A stretch of DNA of 64,000 nucleotides, taken from Cloeon dipterum. Lineage: Eukaryota > Arthropoda > Insecta > Ephemeroptera > Baetidae. The notes under the pieces are model-generated. The model had not been told where the DNA came from. It searched no databases and worked only from the letters and a program-made list of their open reading frames with translations. This document shows, piece after piece, positions 11,860 to 21,251 of this stretch (position 1 is the first letter of the stretch; every line of letters starts with the position of its first letter). The DNA lies in assembly GCF_949628265.1 (NCBI RefSeq), contig NC_088789.1, positions 30,869,883 to 30,933,882 on the forward strand, written 5' to 3'. The translations under genes were made by a program, and so were the position numbers.

Positions 11860-12252
11860 ATGGCAAGTGATGCAAATTTCGGTCCTCCCTTTTCACGTCA
11901 AAAGCTGGCTTGCGTCGAAAGCAACAGAGGTGGCATTCCTGCAATTCTTTACGCGGCAGAATTCGCCCGTTTCAAGGTATGCCAGGAACTCGTAGAGCAA
12001 GGAGAAGACGTGAAATTGACGGATGAAATTGGAAACGACGTCTATCACTACGCATGCAAGAACAAAACGAGTGATTTGGAACTGATCCATATGTTTGCGA
12101 ATAATCCTGCCACTGTGCATTCTACACTAAATTTGCTTTCTTTTGATGTGCTGAAAACCAAAATCAGTCCTGCCATTCGCCGTAAAAGCACTGGAAAAAA
12201 TTTAGGATATCAAAAAATAGTTTCTCATGACGAATCTACAATGATTGGCTGA
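11860..12252 (+). pseudogene. truncated ankyrin gene fragment
   Basis: From about 11900 to 12115 this matches the first two ankyrin repeats of the small ankyrin family (ILYAAEFARFKVCQELVEQG, NDVYHYACKNKTSDLELI). It begins with a sequence also present at 5841 (MASDANFGPPFSR) instead of the usual exon 1, and after FANN it continues into unrelated sequence. There is an open frame of 130 codons but no family-type exon 1, promoter or C-terminal repeats. It is probably a relic left by the tandem duplication. Confidence 0.6.
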
Positions 12253-12978
12253 ACCGATTTTGGTTTTCAGAACTTCAAAAGAAATCATATTAAATGAAGG
12301 TGCCTGGATTGATTCTGAAATTGCAGCAGAATAGTCTTAAAATTAATTTTAATACGATAGTCTACGGTGGCGCCATCTGTTGGTGGCTTTGAACACCATG
12401 TTTTTTTTACAACCGGTTAATTGACATTTGATTTTGGTGAGAATAACATCAAGAAATAGAAATGTTTTTATAGGGGATTTTTTAAAGAACTTTTGTTTGT
12501 GATTTTAGCCATAGCGTGTCTTTCGCGCCAAGATTTAAATCATTTTGCGCTCTGTTTATTGGAGGGTACTCAGCTAGCGTCAACCGCTTTACCTACTGAA
12601 AAAAGTTGTTAGTTGTTAGTCTGTATTCAGCTACTCAACAAACAAGGCACGATTTTCAGAGCCGCTCCTCAAAACTATTACAAACAACTATATATCCAGG
12701 TATGAAACATTTTCTTGTCCTTATTGATATTCCCGTTCAAAGAGCATACGATTTGTTTTTCTGCAGTTGTGTTAAAGCTTGGAGCAAATTTATCAAAATT
12801 AAATAAATTGAGTGATATCTCATCAAAACCTATATTTATTCACCTCGATCAATAGAGATTGTTTTATAAAAATCATAAATAACTTATTTTGTCCCATTCT
12901 TATATCGAATATATTTCAATTTTATGCCAATGAGTAATTAAACTAATTATTTCGTATCTTTTTCAGGTCACCGTAAAA
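12253..12978. other. intergenic and 5' region of ankyrin D
   Basis: This holds the E2F-like TTTCGCGCC (12521-12529), a candidate noncoding exon ending near 12699 with donor GTATGAAAC, and the acceptor TTTTTCAG near 12966. No coding gene was seen. Confidence 0.45.
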
Positions 12979-14373
12979 ATGGATAATTCAGAAAACGCCG
13001 ACAAAAGAGAGAGCAATGACCGTGAGTTAAACAATTTATTGAATGCAGTATATTGGAACTCAGGGAATTTTCCTTTTGCAGGAAAACAGCCCGTGGATCA
13101 AACCCCTGAGTCGAATGAGAAGATTCCAAGAGTAGAATTCGACCCAAAAGTGCCTCTTGCTGAAAAGCTGGCTTACGTCAATAGCAACAGAGGTGACATT
13201 CCTGCCATTCTTTACGCGGCAGAATTCGCCTGTGTCGAGGTATGCCAAGAACTCGTGAAGCAAGGAGGAGATGTGAACGTGAGGGATATAGATGGAAACG
13301 ACGTCTACCACTACGCAAGCAGGAACAAAACCTGCGATTTGGCTCTGATCGATTTCTTTGTTGGCAAAGGAGCTAGAATGAAAAGAAAGAATCAGACATA
13401 CAATGATGCAGTCGAGGTCGCTATGCAACGGGGAAACGTCAAGTTTGCGACCAAGCTGTTCTATTTGTACGGATCCGAGTTAAGTTTTCTTGCGCATTGT
13501 ATTCCTTCACAACAAACGGACTTGTTGAAACTCGCTTACGATCAGGACTCGTCGGTGGTGAAAGTGAAGGACAGTGACGGGTTCGATAAGGAGATATTGA
13601 AGAAGGCGGCATTATTAAAAGATTTTGAGACATTCGAGTGGGTCCTCCAGATAGAAAGCGGAGATTTACTCAAAAGTAAAGAATTGCGACTGGATATTCT
13701 CAAGAAAGCTGCTATCAATGACGACGAAGAAGCTAGCGTGAAAATCGCCAACTTCATTTTTTCTTTTGCGAATGATTTTGAGCGAGAAGATTTGACCAGT
13801 GTTCTCGTTGATGCCATGCCGGATGGAAACTTGAAAGTTGTTGAAATGTTGGTTGGTCGCGGTGCCGACATGAAGAGCCGTTTGGTGAAAGGAGGAATTT
13901 CTTTTTCCCTCTTTGAGAAAGCTGTAGTGATGGATGAATTGGAGGCTGCGAAATTCGCGTACGGAAAAAATCCAGAGGAGATTACGTCACGCATTTTGAT
14001 CTGCGCGGCAGTGACTGGCAACGTCGAACTGTGCGAGTGGCTGGTTGGGCTTCTCGAAGCGCCGTTCATTGAAATGTTGATACCTGCCTTTATTTATTTC
14101 ATAGCGCGCTATAAACCTTTCGGCGATGATATCATTCCACACTCTGCTCCCAAACTGTGCTCGTGCATTAATCAAGTTGACATTGAAGGCAAAACTGCTC
14201 TCCATTTGGCTGTGGACCAACACAATTTCGATGCTTTCAAGGCCTTGATTGGGATCGGCGCCGATATTAATGTGGAACATCAATCCAACAACTTGTTGAT
14301 CTACTGCATGCAGAAGAAATTTTTGGAGGGCGCTAAGAGATTGTGTACGCAAAGGACGCAAGCCAGCAGTTAA
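12979..14373 (+). CDS. small ankyrin-repeat protein, copy D (444 aa spliced), altered C-terminus
   Basis: The exons are 12979-13021 and 13082-14373. Exon 1 encodes MDNSENADKRESND. The 60-bp intron is in frame and has no stop, so the unspliced message also encodes a protein (464 aa). Repeats as in copy B: DIPAILYAAEFACVEVCQ, NDVYHYASRNKTCDL, RILICAAVTGNVELCEWLV, GKTALHLAVDQHNFDAFKALI. Near 14338 small insertions relative to copy B shift the frame, and the protein ends LCTQRTQASS instead of continuing in the family C-terminus. The remaining 3' homology stops soon after 14400. It may be functional or in early decay. It is more diverged from A-C in the exon 2 block those three share. Confidence 0.7.
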   Translation: MDNSENADKRESNDRELNNLLNAVYWNSGNFPFAGKQPVDQTPESNEKIPRVEFDPKVPLAEKLAYVNSNRGDIPAILYAAEFACVEVCQELVKQGGDVNVRDIDGNDVYHYASRNKTCDLALIDFFVGKGARMKRKNQTYNDAVEVAMQRGNVKFATKLFYLYGSELSFLAHCIPSQQTDLLKLAYDQDSSVVKVKDSDGFDKEILKKAALLKDFETFEWVLQIESGDLLKSKELRLDILKKAAINDDEEASVKIANFIFSFANDFEREDLTSVLVDAMPDGNLKVVEMLVGRGADMKSRLVKGGISFSLFEKAVVMDELEAAKFAYGKNPEEITSRILICAAVTGNVELCEWLVGLLEAPFIEMLIPAFIYFIARYKPFGDDIIPHSAPKLCSCINQVDIEGKTALHLAVDQHNFDAFKALIGIGADINVEHQSNNLLIYCMQKKFLEGAKRLCTQRTQASS

Positions 14374-15966
14374 GAGGATGTCATACCAAAATGGCATTGG
14401 CCAAAGAAGAACGAGATTTTGGACTTTTACCTTTTTTAACGCATTATTGATATCGATATTTTTTTCGGATTGCCGAGCACTGTAAAAATTTAAATCAGCC
14501 ACTTCAAGAGAGGCAATTGAGTATTTTTCATCTGACCTCAAGATTCATCTGTGGCCAAAATTTTAAGGTGTGTTTATTTTAGTTTTTAGCATAGGCGTTG
14601 TTTGGCTCGGCTCTCTTTTGATTGCCGATGTTTTAGCAAGTGCCTTTTCACTATTTTGGTATGTATAATATATGATATTAGAGGATTAATAACTAAATAA
14701 ATAATATCCAGAATTAGAATTATCATCGTTTCATTTTTATATAAGTCTTTATTGACATTTATTTTTCATTTTCCATATAAATAATAGTTTTATGAAATTA
14801 TCTTATTATATTATTTTAATGGTTAGCGCGGCGTTGGAAAAATTTCAATTTGTGGCTCTTTGGTATCGGTATATCAGTGAGTGGCACCCTGACAAAGGTC
14901 GTTAGAAGATTGCGGTCTTCCAGACCTCTCATTGTAGACCTGGTGACTTGAATTCCGTCACCCTCAGACAGTTGAAACCGTAAATCACCTTTCACCGAGA
15001 GGGTTCGACTGGCCGGGTTCTGATGGGCCGAAATTCGCGTGCTTTGAGATTATTTTACATTGGAAGAGAGGGAAATGGTCTAGAAACTCTATTTTACTCC
15101 AAGACTGTTTGTTCAATTTCGTTGAAACTTACACCATTTGCTAATTAGATATTGTCCTCTTCAAAATATAAATTCAATTAAAGAAGACATGCCTTATGCA
15201 ATCGTTGCTTTTTTGATAACGTTTGTTCTTTTTTCTCTTTCTTAAATGTGACTTTTTATTCTTATTGAAAGTAGGTATTAGGTAACAGATTTTCTTAATA
15301 TATTATGAAACATAAAACATTTGTTAATATAATGCAGTATTTCGTATTATTTCCATAAATTTATTTGTCAATATCTTCTACATAATTTTTGTACGAAATT
15401 TTTTTTTTAAATCCCCGGCGAAGTAGAGTCAATGGTTTATTTATTATCCCTCTCTGCATTTAAATTGAATTTAATTTATATTCTTTAAACATACTATGTA
15501 CTTAATGTAAACAATAATCCATTGTGGATTTAATTTTAGATTGAATAAACTCATTTTCTGTTGTAAAAGGCTTTCATTCTTATCAGCGTACAATCAATAA
15601 GAAGTTTGTTATTTATATCTATAGTGTTTAATAACAAAGATACAATATAAAAGAATAACAATGCGGCATTTTGAAACGAGAAATAATATGTTTTATTGTT
15701 TTGAAATTATCCAATTCTCGTAAGTATGATAATAACAAAATTACGAAATGTAACAGAAAACTTATTATGTAAAGTTGATTAGCAATAATTAGATTTTATT
15801 TGGCAAAGTAATAGCAAGTTTATGCCTGATTATTTCAATTAGATAACAATAAGATATATTAAAAATCCACTGATCATGGATTAGAAAACAAAAAGTCAGA
15901 ATCATTTTGCTTATTTTACTTAATTATATTTTAAAATTACTTCTTATCTACATCGTTGGTCCAAAA
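14374..15966. other. AT-rich intergenic DNA
   Basis: No gene was recognised. A GC-richer patch at about 14820-15030 has a B-box-like GGTTCGACTGG at about 15002, but no A box at tRNA spacing, so no tRNA or SINE is called. The 3' UTR of the minus-strand ankyrin gene lies at the right end. Confidence 0.4.
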
Positions 15967-18156
15967 TTAGACGAGTCGTTCTGGTTTCGGCAGAAGTGCT
16001 GGAACGTCTTTTGCATCATTGCCGACCTTGACGCCTTGCTCGACGAGCCACTTGCAAAACTCGAGATCCCCAACCTTTTTCGCGACGTGATGCGCCGAAT
16101 TACCAAAAGAATCGACACCCTTGATAAGCTGCCTGTCTTTTGAAAGCAAGAGTTTGGCCATTTTAAGTCTTTTATGGCGCGCGCAAAAGTGCAGGAGATT
16201 CTCGCCGTCGATTTTCACCGTTAAATCGGCATCGAGTCTGCAGAGCTCGTCCACGACGTCGTAATTTCCTTTTATAATTGCACAATGGAGAGGCGTTACC
16301 TTCTTATTGTTCGTCCCGTTTATGTCCAGACCCAAAGAATGGAAGTACCAAACGAGATTCCGGCCTTGGCCCACCTTATTCGAGGCGGCGAAATGCACGA
16401 CTGAAGATCCAGTTTCGCTCAGGGCCTTTGGGTCGGCGCCTTTGTCCACGAGCCACTGGCACGTTTCCAATTCTGACTTTTCTGCCGCGAAATGCAAGAC
16501 AGTTTCTCCTCTGGCTCCAGCCTGCCGAATCAAATCCTGGTCCTTTTCCAAAACGAATTTGGCGCAGTCGTGTCTCTGCATTCTAATGCAAGAGAGGAGA
16601 ATGTTCTCGTTTCCGACCTGTTCTTTCAAATTGGCGCCGAACTGCATCAGCGTCTCGGCCACGTCGAAGTTTTCGTAGGTCAACAGGGCTCGGTACAAAG
16701 GCGTTTCCTCGAATTTGTTAGTTGCGTTTACGTCCAATCCGATAGCGTAGAGGTAAGCAGTTACTTCTTTTCCGAATTTTTCGTTTTTCGAGACGTAATG
16801 CAAAGCCGTGTTTTCCGTGGGCTCTTTTCCGAGGCCTAGTTCGGTTAGCCATTTGCACATTTTTACGTCGGCATGCGCCACTGCCGATTGGAACACCGTC
16901 AAACCCTCTTGGTTGCGCTCCTTCAGCATTTTTGGGTATTTTTCGTGAACGAATTTGGCGCTTTCCAGTGCGTTATGAAGAACGCAGAAGTGCAGGAGAT
17001 TATTTTCTTCCAATTTAGCTCCATAACGCAGCAACTCCTTGACTATTATGATGTTTTCTGCTTTTAAAGCGACTCCTAGAACAGGATTCCGCGAATCATT
17101 CATCAGTTTCGGCCACTGCTCTGATTTTACCGAATTTTTATTCTTGAGGAAGAGCCGAATCAATTGCTTTCCGTGTGTCTCGTTCAAAATCGCGTAATGG
17201 AGAACATTGCGGTGTTTGTTGTCAGTCCTGAATAAATCGACCTTTTCTTCATTGATCAGCCACTTGCAAAAAGTCTTATCAGTCTTTTCCGCGGCTAGAT
17301 GGATGGTGCATCGGCATCCATTCTCATCTTTGATCTGCTGTCTGTCGTGCTTGACGATGAATTTCGCGCTTTGTAATTTATTTTGCGTCACGCAAAACTC
17401 CAGGGGGTTCTCTCCGTCAAGCTCGACCTTCAGGTCTGCGTCTAATTTTTTCAACTCCTCAGCGGCCCTGATGTTTTCGGTTTTTAAAGCGGCGTGCAGA
17501 GGCGTTTCGTCAGAATTGTTGCGTCCATTTATGTTCAATTCCGAGAGGATGAAGGGTTTTAGGTAGTGAAGAATTTCCCATCCGTGCGTTTGGTTCCTGG
17601 CGGCGCAGTGCAGAACGGAGTCGCCGCTGGAAACGCCGTAGGTGTCGACCTTGACGCCCTCTCCAATCAGCCACTGACACGTTTCCAGGTCTGAAAATTC
17701 GGCTGCCAAGTGGAGAGCACTATTCCCTTCAGGGTCGAGACAGTTGATCAGCTCATTGTCAAACACGTGGATCAATTTTGCAAATTCCAGTTTCTTCGAT
17801 GTGATACAAAGATGCAGGAGTTCAAGGTCAGCGCCTCGTTTCTTCAGCAATTCCTGAGCAACCTCCAAATTTACCTCAAATATTGCGTAGTGAATCGGTT
17901 CTGCTCCGTTAATGTCCTTGTGTCGCACGTCAATTCCCTTCAGGTCGGTGGATAATAGATATTCGACTATTTCTCTTCCGTGGATCTTGTTGCAAGCGGC
18001 GAAATGAAGCAACGACTCCCCGGAGCTTGCAGTGGCGTCTGTTGCCTTTCCTTTTTTGCTCACAAGCTTGCTGACAGCCTTCAGATCCGAGTTCAGGGCA
18101 GCAAGGTGCAAGGAGGTGGCCCCTGGACCAGTCATGGTACTTGACGCCGAACCCAT
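15967..18156 (-). CDS. large ankyrin-repeat protein with N-myristoylation-like start (729 aa)
   Basis: There is one coding exon. The ATG at 18154-18156 is the first ATG after the acceptor TTTTTCAG at about 18161, and the protein begins MGSASSTMTGPG. Gly at 2 and Ser at 6 fit the N-myristoyltransferase consensus (MGxxxS), which would place it on membranes. The rest is wall-to-wall ankyrin repeats, about 18-20, in pairs of a canonical repeat (TSLHLAAL, NSALHLAAEFSDLETCQWLIGEG, TVLHFAAEKSELETCQWLVDKGAD) and a degenerate one (ENLLHFCARHKRLKMAKLLL). No other domain was seen. A noncoding exon at about 18350-18385 (donor GTATTT) is likely upstream. It is a diverged paralog of the gene at 21252, facing away from it. 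Confidence 0.85.
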   Translation of the reverse strand: MGSASSTMTGPGATSLHLAALNSDLKAVSKLVSKKGKATDATASSGESLLHFAACNKIHGREIVEYLLSTDLKGIDVRHKDINGAEPIHYAIFEVNLEVAQELLKKRGADLELLHLCITSKKLEFAKLIHVFDNELINCLDPEGNSALHLAAEFSDLETCQWLIGEGVKVDTYGVSSGDSVLHCAARNQTHGWEILHYLKPFILSELNINGRNNSDETPLHAALKTENIRAAEELKKLDADLKVELDGENPLEFCVTQNKLQSAKFIVKHDRQQIKDENGCRCTIHLAAEKTDKTFCKWLINEEKVDLFRTDNKHRNVLHYAILNETHGKQLIRLFLKNKNSVKSEQWPKLMNDSRNPVLGVALKAENIIIVKELLRYGAKLEENNLLHFCVLHNALESAKFVHEKYPKMLKERNQEGLTVFQSAVAHADVKMCKWLTELGLGKEPTENTALHYVSKNEKFGKEVTAYLYAIGLDVNATNKFEETPLYRALLTYENFDVAETLMQFGANLKEQVGNENILLSCIRMQRHDCAKFVLEKDQDLIRQAGARGETVLHFAAEKSELETCQWLVDKGADPKALSETGSSVVHFAASNKVGQGRNLVWYFHSLGLDINGTNNKKVTPLHCAIIKGNYDVVDELCRLDADLTVKIDGENLLHFCARHKRLKMAKLLLSKDRQLIKGVDSFGNSAHHVAKKVGDLEFCKWLVEQGVKVGNDAKDVPALLPKPERLV

Positions 18157-18715
18157 CCCTGAAAAATTTAAAATTTTATGTTTTTTTGATCGGTGCAACT
18201 CTCCCTGAAAGGAAAATAAAAACGAAAAACTCGCATTTCAATAACATTGTCGAGAAAATTTAATAAGCAAGCAACTGACCCGCACACAAATATTGAGAAA
18301 TTTGCTCTAATTTTAAAATAATATTTAAATTAAATACCTTGGTTTCTGTTTAATCCGGTCCTTCTTGCTCGAAGTCTGCTGTCGAACTAAAATTTAATTT
18401 ACGAAATGGAGCAACCACATGCTTAAATATTTTTACGAAATAGAGCGCCGCTTCCTCTACTATTATAACGTGCTTTTATGTAATTGTTATTGACGTAATT
18501 CGTAAACAATAACTTGATAAGTTGTGTCTTTTCATAATTTTCGTAATATGTTGTTGACGATCGGAAAACAATGTGGGCTGGTAATGTTTTCGGTTAGAAA
18601 CTAATTTTCTTTACGACACATATCCTTCATCCTTGTTTGTTAATAGCTTCTTACAAGCTTCTTTAATGTTATTTATTTCATTCAAAATTGTTGACATATC
18701 CGTTGCAGTTCATTG
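18157..18715. other. 5' noncoding region of the minus-strand ankyrin gene
   Basis: This contains a likely noncoding first exon (about 18350-18385) and intron. Nothing else was recognised. Confidence 0.4.
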
Positions 18716-18723
18716 AGTATAAC

Positions 18724-19661
18724 TAGGGCTGTGAATTACAGACGGTTATTTTTGAGAAAAACGTTGACGATTTTAAGATGGGGTTTCGAATAAATTTAGA
18801 CTTTATTTAGTCGATTTTTTTTCAATTTGGACGTTTCGTTCGATTTTGTTTATTTCTGTTTTCCACTGCAATTGCTTTACCATGTTAAAAATTCAATTGA
18901 AAATGACCATTTCTACGATTTATTAGCCTTTTTCCACGGCGAGAAAAGTTAGAAAATTGGAATTTTTCAAATACCGTAATTTTTGCAACTCCAAAACTCG
19001 GGTTAGAACCAATAGAATTTCAAAAACTACCCACCGTTGGCCTCATCTCAACCTGAAAATATCTCCACCCCTAATTAAGATCCTACAATTTTTATATTTT
19101 TTCGACGAGATTGAAATACCGCAACTTAAGGGTGGAGGGCACTCATAATCCTTTCAGATGCTCAGGGTAGGTCAGAATATTTGCAAAATTCCAGTTTGCT
19201 CACCGTGTGGTCGCTATTATTTAGAAAGAAGTTTGAGGCAAAAGAGATTAAGCACACCACTAGAACGCTCGTTTATTTGTCAAGAAAAACATATGCAAAA
19301 CATGTGGGGTTACAGATCCCTACATTTATTAACAAAACACACTGTGTGATGAGAAAATCTAACTGATGATGACGAAAATAATTTATGTGCATATACGCGT
19401 AAAAAGAAAAAATATTACGTAACTTTATTGAAATTATTATTGCCGCGTATCCTCATAAACACACATGGTTTAATTAACGTTTCATATTTTAATAAAGAAT
19501 TTTAAAACTTTTAACCATGAAATAACAATAAAATACAGCTTTAGACGATTTCAAGTATGGTTCAAACAGCATAAAATTGCATGATTCGTGCTCATTTAAT
19601 GGCCCCGCTATGATTTGGAGCTCAGAAAAAAATAGTCAACCGTCTAAAATCCTCAGCCCTA
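18724..19661. mobile_element. hAT-type non-autonomous element (938 bp)
   Basis: The ends are TAGGGCTG and CAGCCCTA. The inverted similarity continues inward with gaps (ACAGACGGTTA near the left end against its complement near the right). The flanking 8-bp direct repeat AGTATAAC is at 18716-18723 and 19662-19669. The terminal word and target-site length are typical of hAT elements. The interior has only short, stop-interrupted frames, so there is no transposase. Confidence 0.85.
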
Positions 19662-19669
19662 AGTATAAC

Positions 19670-21251
19670 TACAGCGCGGTTTGCAAAACCTCACATTTTT
19701 CTGGAAAAATCCACTGCATTGCAAAATAGTGTATTATTTCGCAAGTTCCCGTTTTCTCTTTGATCAAAAATTGATGCTTGAGACACCTAACAAAATTTAT
19801 TCTTTATTGCTTGACCTTCAATTTCAAGAAAAAATGTAATCTCACATATTTTGTCCTGCTTGTTGCCAAATTTTAGGAATAAATTAAGGAAAATTCAAAA
19901 AGTTTTCATTTCTCCGTGCTTTCATTACTGCGCTAATAGCAAAATAATTATCTGTTATATTTTAGACGGCGATTAAAGTTTATCATCTTTGCATATCCCG
20001 CGAAAATGAAGCTGAATTGAAAGTTATACAACTTGCCGGACTCGCGTGCGCTGTATTTCGCCTAACTAATTTTTTCCCAGTCTACTCTGAGATTAACACC
20101 TTTTTATGTCTGATTTAGGGAAGTGAATATATTTTCAGTATCTGTTCAAACAAAAAATTAAAACATGTTGTTAAAAATTGTAGTGGCAATTCAAAGACGG
20201 GTAATTTGCCTTGTTATTAGTCAATTTTAATTGACAATATTGTTAATTTTCAGAATGAAGGGGTTATAAATGTGCGTAAGCGTCTTAACCCGGCACTACA
20301 ACCTTGCCTGTCGGGCTGGTATGATGAGTAGTCGTAATTATCGTATCCGCTGTTTTTTCGTACTGATCGCTAAACATCTTTCATCCTTTTACGATCTGGT
20401 AAGTGACGTACTATTCATTTTCCCCTCAAATTTTATCGAATTAAATCTGGATAGAATTTAACTAGTCCGTTGGCTCGCATTGTTAAGGCATTCTCAAGAG
20501 TGTCAAAGCAGTGGGAGATATTTGAGCAGTTCAAGGATCTACCCAATGTCAGAGATGGCAAAAAGTGGTTAGTTTAGTGACTCGAAATGCTCAAATAGCT
20601 CAACGGGCTGCTTAGAATCTCGCCACTTGCTGGTTTGGACACCTTCCCTCGGGCTTTATAGACAAATGTCTGGCGTTTCCATTAAAGACCTCGGTGCGGG
20701 GAGGCGAAAAGATGGCCACATTGGGCCCAAAAGCTCCTTTGCGTGCACTCAGGCTACATGTTAATCCACTCGGCGATATTATTGGGACCTGGGACCCAGA
20801 GAGCTCATAGCCCACGGGAAGTTCTTTGCAGAAGTTTTAAAAAAGAGTAAACGAATACAAATTTTACGATTATATCAACCAGCTGTTTGCACTTCTTTGC
20901 AGTATATGAAGTAATACTTAAATTATTATATGATTAAAAACATTTTGTGGACGAAAATCCAGCAATATCTCACAATTAAACAAGAAAAATATCTATTTAA
21001 GTATAAACAAATTACTTTAATTATATAAAATGCTTTTAGAATTGTATATTTTCGTAATTGATGTGCCCATTTTCGGTAAAATCCCTTCAAAAGACATTGT
21101 TTCATTTTTCATGTGCCTTTTAAAAACAAATTGACAGAGATTAAATATTACTTTCAGGGGCCTTTCAAAGTAACAATAATACTCAAACAGTTTTAAAAGC
21201 TTCTGACTTATTAATGACTTTTAATTCATTTTACGTTCGCAGATTATTGAC
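19670..21251. other. intergenic upstream of the plus-strand large ankyrin gene
   Basis: No gene was recognised. A GC-richer patch at about 20610-20820 has an open minus-strand frame of 67 codons without a known domain. A splice acceptor TTCGCAG lies at about 21242, just before the ATG of the next gene, implying an upstream noncoding exon. Confidence 0.4.

Noticed and set aside
14990-15012. tRNA B-box-like GGTTCGACTGG
   Set aside because: There is no A box at the right distance and no cloverleaf could be drawn.
20612-20815. 67-codon minus-strand frame in a GC-richer patch
   Set aside because: No domain, splice context or paralog; it could be an old repeat, but there is no positive evidence.
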